NCBI GenBank assembly: GCA_021839785.1
Contig: JAKCAB010000319.1
Location: forward strand, 1-13,106
Reading direction: 5' to 3'
Length of the DNA stretch: 13,106 nucleotides
Source: a bacterium
Lineage (GTDB): Bacteria > Verrucomicrobiota > Verrucomicrobiae > Limisphaerales > J093
Shown: in pieces, positions 7,314 through 13,106 of the stretch
Numbering within the stretch: position 1 is the first letter of the stretch
Layout of the letters: every line of letters begins with the position of its first letter
Translations under genes and position numbers: made by a program
The notes under the pieces: generated by a model
What the model was told of the DNA's origin: nothing
What the model saw: only the letters and a program-made list of their open reading frames with translations
The model's database searches: none

Positions 7314-7425
7314 AAGTCAAACGGCAACCAAAACAACACTCTCTTAACCCATGAAAGCAAGAACTGGCAGTGTCGGGCCCCTCTGGGGGTTGGTCTGCGT
7401 GGGGATGGCTCTGGCTCAAGAGGCG

Positions 7426-7432
7426 CCCCCCC
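7426..7432 (+). other. C7 homopolymer at the first frame break
   Basis: Seven consecutive C residues lie just after the signal-peptide codons of the large secreted protein. With eight C the reading would pass from Gln-Glu-Ala through three Pro into Ala-Thr-Arg-Val-Leu-Glu-Arg and the conserved N-terminal domain. With seven, translation meets a TGA at 7516. Such a tract can slip in replication, transcription or sequencing. Confidence 0.75.
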
Positions 7433-7590
7433 GGCCACGCGGGTCCTCGAACGCGGGCCGCATCACAACTGGATCGAGTCGGTGGGGCAGACGCTCGACG
7501 CGGCGGGCCAGGTCGTGACGGTGACCAACCGTTACGTGGAACTGGCCACTGGCCTCAATTACTTGGACACCCAGGGTCGCTGGCAGCCCA

Positions 7591-10500
7591 GTGGCACCGA
7601 GATCGAGTTGGTGGCCGGCCAAGCCGTCTATCGTCAAGGGCAGTTCAAAGCCTTTTTCGCCGCCAATGTGGCCGACCCGGTGGCCGTCGAGTTATGGACA
7701 CCGGAGAACGTGGTCCTCAAATCGCGCATCCTCGGCCTGGCGTACTACGATCCCGACTCCGGCCAGAGTGTACGATCCCGACTCCGGCCAGAGTGTATTG
7801 ATCGCCGAGTTGAAGGACGCACCCGGCGGGTTGCTGCCGGCGAAAAACGCGCTTTTGTACCCGGACGCGTTCACGGACCTGGCGGCCGACGTGCGATTGA
7901 CGATCACCAAGGCGGGCTTGGAGCAGGACGTGATCTTGCGCGAGCAGCCGCCCGCGCCGAACACGTTGGGGCTGGGACCGAAGTCGGAACTGCAATTGCT
8001 CACGGAATTCTTCGATCCGCCTACACCGCGGGAACACGTGGGCGATCCAGCGGCTGACGGGGCTACCAACCAGGTGGCGGGCGTGCACGGCGCCCGGCTC
8101 GACCCGCGGCTGACGTTTGGCTCGATGAGTTTCGGTAAAGGCCGGGCCTTTCCCCTGGACGGCGTCGTCAGTTCTGTTCCGGTGCAAAAGAGTTGGGAAC
8201 GCCTGGAGGGGCGGCAGTTCTTGATCGAGGCGGTGCCGTACGAGCAGTTGCGCCCGCAGTTGGAAACGCTGCCTCCGGCGTTCGGCCCCCGTTCGGCCCA
8301 GGCCGCGCCCACGCTCAAGAACCACTTGCGCACCGCGGCCCGTAAACGGGAAGTGGCCGCATCCGCCGGCCCCAGGCTGCGCACGGCGCAGAGCTTCCCG
8401 CCACAACCTGGCGTGGTGCTGGATTATTATGTGAACTTGAATTCAGGCAGCAACCTCACCCTCCAGGGCGACACGACCTATTACGTGACCGGGCCGGTGA
8501 TCCTGACCGGCGTGACGACGATCGAAGGCGGCACCGTGGTCAAGTACGCCAACAGCGACACCCCGTATCTGAAACTCCAAGGAGCGGTCCAGTGCCAGAC
8601 CGGACCGTATCGGCCGGCATTCTTCACGGCCAAGGATGACAATACCGTGGGGGCCACCATCGCCGGGAGCAGCGGCACCCCAACCGGCACCTACGCCACC
8701 ACCGCCCTGTGGGTGGACGACAATGTCGCCACGCTTCAGCATTTGCGGATCGCTTGGGCCGGGCAGGCGATTTATTACGACGCGGACACCGGCTGGCCGC
8801 AGGAGTTGTGGCATACCCAAATCGCCCACTGCGGCTACGGCGTAGTGGCGTTTTGCCCGGAATTTCGCGTGTACAATGCCCTGATGGATAACGTCACGAC
8901 CAACTTTTACACTTCGGGAACGAGCGGGATGGTGACCGGTCGGGTCGAACATCTCACCAGCGACACCGCCGCCTGGCTGAACGGCAGCGGTGGTTGGATG
9001 AACCTCTATCTCACCAACAGCTTGCTGGTGTCGGTGGCCAATCCTTACAACTACTCGGGCACGGGAGACGCCCTCGGCACCGCGGCGGATTTCCAAACCG
9101 TCCTTGCCGGCCGGCACTACTTGGCGAGCGACAGCGCCCACCGCAACGCCGGCACTACGGACATCGACGCCCGCCTGCGCCGCGCCTTGGCCGACCTCAC
9201 CACTGACCCGCCGGCCCTGCTCAGCGGCACGCTCACGGCCGCCCGACTCCTCGCGCCGCAAACCGGGCGCGACACTGACTCGCCCGACCGCGGCTACCAT
9301 TACCCGCCGTTGGACTTCCTCCTGTCCTCGCTGGCCGTGAACGCCGCGACCGTGACGCTCACCAACGGCGTGGCGGTGGGCGTCTATGGCACCGACGGCG
9401 TTAAGCTTCAGGCCGGCGCCAAGCTGTTGAGCGAAGGCGATCCGGTGGCCCTCAACCGCCTGGTCCACTACCGCGTGGCCCAGGAAGACACTGCCTCGGC
9501 CAACGGCAACGTCTCCGGCGCGTTGCTCAAGGACGACAATGCCAACAGCGGCTCCGAAGCCCGGCTCCATTTCACCGAATCGGTCCTGCCCGGCAGCGTG
9601 GGCTACCACTTCAATGGCGGGGCTACTTTGGGCACCCTGGCGCTGACCGACTGCCAATTGCTGGGTGCCAGCCTGTACTTCAACGTCGCCGGCACCTATG
9701 CCCGCACCGTGGCCCTAACCAACAACGTCTTCGCGCGCGTCACCGCCAGTCTCGGCAACTACACCGATGCCAACGTCATAGCTCACGCCCGCCACAACTT
9801 GTTCTGGTTTTGCCCCACGCTCACCCTCACGCCCGCCGTGACGCAGCCCGGTTGGGAGTGGCGCGACAATTGCTTTGTCAACTGCACTGTGTACCAGTCC
9901 TACGGCCAGGTGAGCAGCTCGTACAACGGCTACCTGAACACCCCCGTCCTGGCGGGCAGCGGCGGCAATGACCGCATCCTCACCGCCTCGCCCTTCATGG
10001 CGGGTCCGCTGGGGCCGTGGTACCTGGCCTCGGGCTGCGACTGGATCGATCACGGCAGCCGCACGGCCACCGCCGCCGGCCTCTACCACTACACCACTGG
10101 GATGGACCAGACCAAGGAAGGCACCAGCACCGTGGACATCGGCTTCCATTACGTGGCCGTCACGCCGGCCGAGTGCGAAGTGGCCCTGAGCGGCGGCGCA
10201 CTGAGCGGCTCCGGCACCTGCTACGGCTGGAACTACGCCTACGCCAAGGATGGGGCGACCACCGATCCCGGCTGGCACAACTGCGATTACACAAGCACAA
10301 CGGAATATCTGCGGGCGGACCAGGGCAGCTCGCGCAACGTGAGCCAGGTAGCGTATGTACCGCGGGTCATGTCCGCCAACTGGGCCGACGGTTCCTGGAA
10401 CGGCGTCTTCCGCCAGTACACGATTTATGTGACGGACAGTGCCAGCGCCAACCCGGCTGACTGGGGCTCGCCGGTGGCCACAGGCGAGTGGTACTGGCCC

Positions 10501-12282
10501 AACCGCCAGGAGCGCAAGGCCGTGAGCTTCCCGCCCCAGGCGGGGCGCTACGTCTATTTCCGGCGGGGGGAGGCCTGGGGCTGGTACACGCGGCAGGACG
10601 GCCAGAACAACCCTGGCTACGCCAACGCCAACGAAGTCTGGGTGTATCATCAAACCGCCGAACGCCCCGCCGCCATTGACACCGACGGCGAGGGTCTGGC
10701 CGACTGGCGCGAAGACGCCAACGGCAACGGCCAGCTAGACGCAGGCGAAACCAGCGTGAGCCAGGCGGACACCAACGGCGATGGTTTGAATGACCGGCAA
10801 AACCTCGAACTGACCTACAACGTCCTGGTCAACGACCCGGCGCAGGATTACGGCAACGAGCAGAATACGCAGTTCGAGACCGCCTGCGCCGTGTTGGGTA
10901 ACAAGGTCATTGTCGCCTGGGTGGACTCTAACCACGGCGTGTACGGTCTGGGCCAGATATCGGTGTTGTCCACCTACACGCCGCGGTTTGTCGGCTACGC
11001 CGTCTCACACGACAGCGGGCTTACCTTCACCGACCAAGACGCCCCACCGCTGGCGCGCGCGGGCAACCCCACCGACGATGATGGTGACGGCGGCGATCCC
11101 GTGCTGGCGGTGGACACGAGCGCGAGTCTGGTTTACCTGGTGGGAACGTCGCCCCGGAACGCGGGCCACAAGGGCATCCCGCTCTGGAAATCCACCGATG
11201 GGGGCGTCACTTTCGGCTCGCCCTCCATTGTCGCCGGCACCGTCAACGGCACGGACAAGCCGTGGATTGCAGTGGACAACGCGGTCGGGACTGGCCAGGG
11301 CGATCTCTATCTCTTGTTCTGCGAGGGTAGTGCGGGAGCAAGATTATGCGTATCGACGGACGCAGGGGTAACTTGGGGGGCGGTTCAAGCGATTGCCGAC
11401 GCGAGCATCGCGAGTTCGCCCATCGTGGTCGTAGGGCCGGACCACTATGCCTACATGGTGTGGTTCGAGCGGGCCGGCGGCGTCAATTACCTCAAGTGCC
11501 GCGTAGTTGAAAATCGGGGTACTTCGCTCGGCGCGGTCCGGCAAGTCTGCGTCCTTAGGACCACCGATCCACAAAGCGGCAACCTGCGCCTCAAACGCAG
11601 CAACGCCGCCGCCGATTTGGATGCGTTCCGGGTCTTTCCGTTTCCCGTCGTCGCTGTCAGCCCGCTCTCGGCGAGAGCGGGCCACCTCTATGTCGCCTAC
11701 GCGGACAAAGGGGACGGCACGGACAAGGCCGACATCTTCCTGCGACGCTCCACCGATGGCGGAAACACGTGGATCGACAGCGGTCGCGTGAACGGTGTGG
11801 CCGCGAATGACCAATGGATGCCGGTACTGTGCATTCGACCGGACGGGAACACGCTGTTTCTTGCCTGGTACGATCGGCGCAACGACCCGAACAACTCGCT
11901 CATCGAGGTCTATGGCCGCTTTGCCACCATCGCCGCAGATGGCAGCCTCACCTTCGGCCCGGAGTTCCGGGTCAGCACGGCCAGCTTCTCGCCGGTGTTC
12001 GCGGGCACGACCCAACTTGATCCGGGTGAGTATGACCCCGTGTATCCGCCGGGTGGAGTCAACCTGCACTGGTATTATCCAGAATGGGTTGAAGGCAATG
12101 AGCTTGATCCGAATACCACGGCCGAATCCTACGCGGGCCACGTGGGTGAGTACAATGGGGCCTGGGCCGGCACCGACTACTTGTGGATTACCTGGACCGA
12201 CTACCGTGGGCTGAGCGCGGGCACCTTGTCGCCTCGCCACCAGGCCGATGTGAGGCTGGTTAAGCTCAGTTGGCCTCAATAG
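7591..12282 (+). CDS. Longest open frame of the large secreted protein: beta-helix, discoidin-like, Ca-repeat and Asp-box domains
   Basis: This is the uninterrupted frame an automated annotation would report from a GTG at 7591, but codons before 7771 are not true protein sequence. From 7771 the domains are as follows. The rest of the N-terminal domain runs to about 8400 (FTDLAADVRLTITKAGLEQD). Two beta-helix-like modules follow, ending in DRGYHY near 9300 and DIGFHY near 10150. A discoidin/F5-8-like beta-sandwich spans about 10165-10660 (WNGVFRQYTIYV, RYVYFRRGE). Thrombospondin-3-like calcium repeats lie at 10678-10800. A propeller-like domain spans about 10830-12280 with four Asp boxes. The whole resembles a surface adhesin or carbohydrate-binding/processing protein. 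The Asp boxes recall sialidases, but no FRIP motif or arginine triad was recognised, so enzymatic activity is not claimed. Confidence 0.7.
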   Translation: MAPRSSWWPAKPSIVKGSSKPFSPPMWPTRWPSSYGHRRTWSSNRASSAWRTTIPTPARVYDPDSGQSVLIAELKDAPGGLLPAKNALLYPDAFTDLAADVRLTITKAGLEQDVILREQPPAPNTLGLGPKSELQLLTEFFDPPTPREHVGDPAADGATNQVAGVHGARLDPRLTFGSMSFGKGRAFPLDGVVSSVPVQKSWERLEGRQFLIEAVPYEQLRPQLETLPPAFGPRSAQAAPTLKNHLRTAARKREVAASAGPRLRTAQSFPPQPGVVLDYYVNLNSGSNLTLQGDTTYYVTGPVILTGVTTIEGGTVVKYANSDTPYLKLQGAVQCQTGPYRPAFFTAKDDNTVGATIAGSSGTPTGTYATTALWVDDNVATLQHLRIAWAGQAIYYDADTGWPQELWHTQIAHCGYGVVAFCPEFRVYNALMDNVTTNFYTSGTSGMVTGRVEHLTSDTAAWLNGSGGWMNLYLTNSLLVSVANPYNYSGTGDALGTAADFQTVLAGRHYLASDSAHRNAGTTDIDARLRRALADLTTDPPALLSGTLTAARLLAPQTGRDTDSPDRGYHYPPLDFLLSSLAVNAATVTLTNGVAVGVYGTDGVKLQAGAKLLSEGDPVALNRLVHYRVAQEDTASANGNVSGALLKDDNANSGSEARLHFTESVLPGSVGYHFNGGATLGTLALTDCQLLGASLYFNVAGTYARTVALTNNVFARVTASLGNYTDANVIAHARHNLFWFCPTLTLTPAVTQPGWEWRDNCFVNCTVYQSYGQVSSSYNGYLNTPVLAGSGGNDRILTASPFMAGPLGPWYLASGCDWIDHGSRTATAAGLYHYTTGMDQTKEGTSTVDIGFHYVAVTPAECEVALSGGALSGSGTCYGWNYAYAKDGATTDPGWHNCDYTSTTEYLRADQGSSRNVSQVAYVPRVMSANWADGSWNGVFRQYTIYVTDSASANPADWGSPVATGEWYWPNRQERKAVSFPPQAGRYVYFRRGEAWGWYTRQDGQNNPGYANANEVWVYHQTAERPAAIDTDGEGLADWREDANGNGQLDAGETSVSQADTNGDGLNDRQNLELTYNVLVNDPAQDYGNEQNTQFETACAVLGNKVIVAWVDSNHGVYGLGQISVLSTYTPRFVGYAVSHDSGLTFTDQDAPPLARAGNPTDDDGDGGDPVLAVDTSASLVYLVGTSPRNAGHKGIPLWKSTDGGVTFGSPSIVAGTVNGTDKPWIAVDNAVGTGQGDLYLLFCEGSAGARLCVSTDAGVTWGAVQAIADASIASSPIVVVGPDHYAYMVWFERAGGVNYLKCRVVENRGTSLGAVRQVCVLRTTDPQSGNLRLKRSNAAADLDAFRVFPFPVVAVSPLSARAGHLYVAYADKGDGTDKADIFLRRSTDGGNTWIDSGRVNGVAANDQWMPVLCIRPDGNTLFLAWYDRRNDPNNSLIEVYGRFATIAADGSLTFGPEFRVSTASFSPVFAGTTQLDPGEYDPVYPPGGVNLHWYYPEWVEGNELDPNTTAESYAGHVGEYNGAWAGTDYLWITWTDYRGLSAGTLSPRHQADVRLVKLSWPQ
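7746..7795 (+). repeat. Perfect 25-bp tandem duplication, second frame break
   Basis: Bases 7746-7770 and 7771-7795 are identical 25 bp units. Both encode YDPDSGQS, the first in the frame of the upstream N-terminal domain and the second in the frame of the rest of the protein. Because 25 is not a multiple of three, the duplication shifts the frame by one. Dropping either unit gives the continuous sequence LGLAYYDPDSGQSVLIAEL. Confidence 0.95.
10678..10800 (+). other. Thrombospondin type 3-like calcium-binding repeats
   Basis: Within the large secreted protein this stretch encodes three Asp/Asn-rich loops in series: DTDGEGLADWRED, DANGNGQLDAGET and DTNGDGLNDRQ. The spacing of D/N residues is that of EF-hand-like calcium loops used as stiff linkers in secreted proteins. 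They separate the discoidin-like part from the Asp-box part. Confidence 0.8.
11005..11772 (+). repeat. Four Asp-box (BNR) motifs
   Basis: Four S-x-D-x-G-x-T-F/W motifs are encoded at 11005-11028 (SHDSGLTF), 11191-11214 (STDGGVTF), 11353-11376 (STDAGVTW) and 11749-11772 (STDGGNTW). Asp boxes mark turns in beta-propeller blades of sialidase-like and other glycan-binding or processing proteins. They indicate fold more than catalysis. Confidence 0.85.
11809..11954 (+). repeat. Source copy of a 146-bp duplicated segment
   Basis: This part of the Asp-box domain (NDQWMPVLCIRPDGNTLFLAWY and onward) is repeated at 12961-13106 with only two mismatches, at 11826 and 11827. The offset between copies is 1152 bp, a multiple of three. 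Confidence 0.97.
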
Positions 12283-12322
12283 CGTCGATAACAGCGTGTG
12301 AGTGAGCAATTATATGTCAGTT

Positions 12323-12952
12323 ATGCATCTGTCTTTCAACAAAGCCGCTAAGAGGAATCCTGTAGTATTGGCCTCCGGTGGCGCTTTCTTGCATTGCCTG
12401 CTTTGTAGTAGTTTGTGGGCGCAGGCAGCGTTCCGGCTTGACAACCTAGTCCAGCCCAACGTCGTGAATGCGCCAGTGTTCAACTCTGATGGCAGCCCTT
12501 TGGAAGGTGATCATTTCCGCGCGGAGTTGTACGGTGGTCCTGAGCCGGATAGTCTGAGCCCAGCGGTGGTTTTCGGGTATGACATTCGCTTTTCGACGCC
12601 TTTCCTGAAAGGGGGCTACTTCGAGGGCATTCCTCTTGGTGGACCGTTGGCGGTTGGCAGTCCGACTCCTGGCGGCTGGTCGTGGCTGCAGGTTCGGGCT
12701 TGGGATACCCAGTTGGGCGCCACCTACGAGGAAGTGTTAGCCCGGGGACTGGGAGGTTATGGCGAGTCGCCATTGTTCTACGCGCAAGGCGGCAATCCCT
12801 ACGACCAATTCCAACTGCCCCAGCCGTTGATTGGCCTGCAGTCCTTCAGCGTGCGGGCGGTGGTGCCGGAGCCGGCCACCTGGGCGCTGCTGGCCTGGGG
12901 CGGCCTGGGCCTGTGGTGGGCCACCCGCCGCCGCCAAAACAGCCCACCATGA
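12323..12952 (+). CDS. PEP-CTERM sorting-domain protein
   Basis: A small exported protein of 209 residues from the ATG at 12323; in-frame starts at 12314 (ATG) and 12302 (GTG) are alternatives, and none has a clear ribosome site. The N-terminus is basic (NKAAKRN), then hydrophobic, with a likely signal-peptidase site after LWAQA. The C-terminus (12863-12949) is a textbook PEP-CTERM signal: VPEPATWALLAWGGLGLWWA, then TRRRQ. This is recognised by an exosortase, which cleaves and transfers the protein to the envelope or extracellular matrix. The middle (LQVRAWDTQLGATYEEVL, GLQSFSVRAV) resembles a family of short PEP-CTERM proteins in Verrucomicrobiota of unknown function. It follows the large secreted gene by 40 bp and is likely co-transcribed. 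Its DNA is less GC-rich than the housekeeping genes. Confidence 0.88.
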   Translation: MHLSFNKAAKRNPVVLASGGAFLHCLLCSSLWAQAAFRLDNLVQPNVVNAPVFNSDGSPLEGDHFRAELYGGPEPDSLSPAVVFGYDIRFSTPFLKGGYFEGIPLGGPLAVGSPTPGGWSWLQVRAWDTQLGATYEEVLARGLGGYGESPLFYAQGGNPYDQFQLPQPLIGLQSFSVRAVVPEPATWALLAWGGLGLWWATRRRQNSPP

Positions 12953-13106
12953 GCCCCAACGACCAATGGATGCCGGTGATGTGCATTCGACCGGACGGGA
13001 ACACGCTGTTTCTTGCCTGGTACGATCGGCGCAACGACCCGAACAACTCGCTCATCGAGGTCTATGGCCGCTTTGCCACCATCGCCGCAGATGGCAGCCT
13101 CACCTT
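12949..13106 (+). pseudogene. Fragment of a second Asp-box protein, cut by the window end
   Basis: After the PEP-CTERM stop, bases 12961-13106 match 11809-11954 in the large secreted gene with two substitutions, one silent (GTA to GTG) and one Leu-to-Met. The frame is open from an ATG at 12949 that overlaps the PEP-CTERM stop codon (ATGA) to the window edge, but it begins in the middle of the homologous domain, with no signal peptide or upstream domains. It is therefore a truncated paralogue or recombination remnant, unless a real gene starts here and continues beyond the window. The homology boundary is sharp: upstream of 12961 the two copies diverge. Confidence 0.7.

Larger units (their letters stand above)
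6996..7350. other. 355 bp intergenic region with inverted repeats and AT-rich promoter zone
   Basis: No protein-like frame is seen here. The left half is GC-rich and holds short inverted repeats (7059-7075, 7086-7110, 7110-7124). From about 7205 to 7350 the sequence is clearly AT-richer than everything around it, as expected of a promoter zone, and it contains the sigma-54-like site at 7298-7313. No Shine-Dalgarno sequence precedes the ATG at 7351. Confidence 0.6.
7351..12282 (+). pseudogene. Large secreted beta-helix/Asp-box protein, full gene with two frame breaks
   Basis: The gene reads as one protein of about 1635 residues only if two disruptions are corrected. The ATG at 7351 begins a signal peptide (MKARTGSVGPLWGLVCVGMA, then LAQ before the mature part). 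In this frame translation stops at 7516-7518. From 7431 to about 7770 the protein continues in another frame (ATRVLERGPHHNW, NRYVELATGLNYLD, LGLAYYDPDSGQSV). After a 25 bp tandem duplication it returns to the first frame (VLIAELKDAPGG) and runs to the TAA at 12280-12282. One extra C in the run at 7426-7432 and removal of one 25 bp unit would give an uninterrupted product. The cause may be decay, phase variation or sequence error. No cell-surface anchor is seen at the C-terminus, so the product would be exported and released or held by a partner. Confidence 0.75.

Noticed and set aside
8443..9657. Long minus-strand open frame opposite the beta-helix region
   Set aside because: Same explanation: GC-rich antisense shadow of a coherent plus-strand protein, without domain motifs or a signal sequence.
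10830..12282. Calling the C-terminal domain an active sialidase
   Set aside because: Four Asp boxes are clear, but no FRIP motif, arginine triad or catalytic Tyr/Glu arrangement was recognised. Asp boxes occur in many non-sialidase propellers.
12302..12322. GTG at 12302 as the start of the PEP-CTERM protein
   Set aside because: It only lengthens the region before the signal peptide. The ATGs at 12314 and 12323 give a more usual basic N-terminus of ordinary length, though the choice is not certain.
1..13106. CRISPR arrays, tRNA/rRNA genes, IS elements with transposase, phage attachment sites
   Set aside because: No regularly spaced repeats, cloverleaf or rRNA-like sequence, transposase motifs or integrase genes were seen on either strand.

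Overview
This is a GC-rich bacterial window with dense, mostly intact genes on its left two thirds and a large accessory secreted-protein locus on its right third. The mix points to a Verrucomicrobiota-type organism, perhaps the Limisphaerales/Pedosphaera side. The mix is heme A pathway and tRNA-modification housekeeping genes, an NtrC-type two-component pair flanking a VTC-domain protein, and a giant beta-helix plus Asp-box secreted protein next to a PEP-CTERM protein. That placement is an inference from protein style, with no marker gene in view.

Left part (1-3241): the last 41 codons of a membrane protein (possibly heme A synthase) are followed 13 bp later by ctaB/cyoE (141-1046). A UDP-sugar 4-epimerase-like SDR (2014-1061, minus strand) converges on ctaB with a 14 bp gap. 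Divergent from it across 204 bp is the Sua5/TsaC L-threonylcarbamoyladenylate synthase (2219-3241).

Middle (3314-6995): three plus-strand genes probably form one transcription unit. They are an NtrC-family sigma-54 response regulator, a VTC-domain protein, and an NtrY-like membrane histidine kinase. The regulator has GAFTDA in place of GAFTGA. A strong GC-rich hairpin lies between the first two genes.

Right part (6996-13106): a 355 bp intergenic region carries small inverted repeats and, close to the next start codon, a good match to a sigma-54 promoter (GG-N10-GC). It leads into a gene for a roughly 1635-residue secreted protein: signal peptide, Verrucomicrobial-style N-terminal domain, two beta-helix modules ending in GYHY/GFHY, a discoidin-like stretch, thrombospondin-3-like calcium repeats, and an Asp-box propeller. 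The gene is broken twice near its 5' end. A 7-C run puts the signal peptide out of frame, and a perfect 25 bp tandem duplication shifts the frame back. Next is a small PEP-CTERM protein (12323-12952). Immediately after it the window ends inside a 146 bp near-identical copy (2 mismatches) of an internal piece of the large gene, 1152 bp downstream of the original.

Working model (inference): the kinase/regulator pair may control the adjacent secreted/PEP-CTERM locus through sigma-54, as PrsK/PrsR-RpoN do in other PEP-CTERM bacteria. The secreted gene itself looks like a decaying, phase-variable or mis-assembled member of a locally duplicated family.
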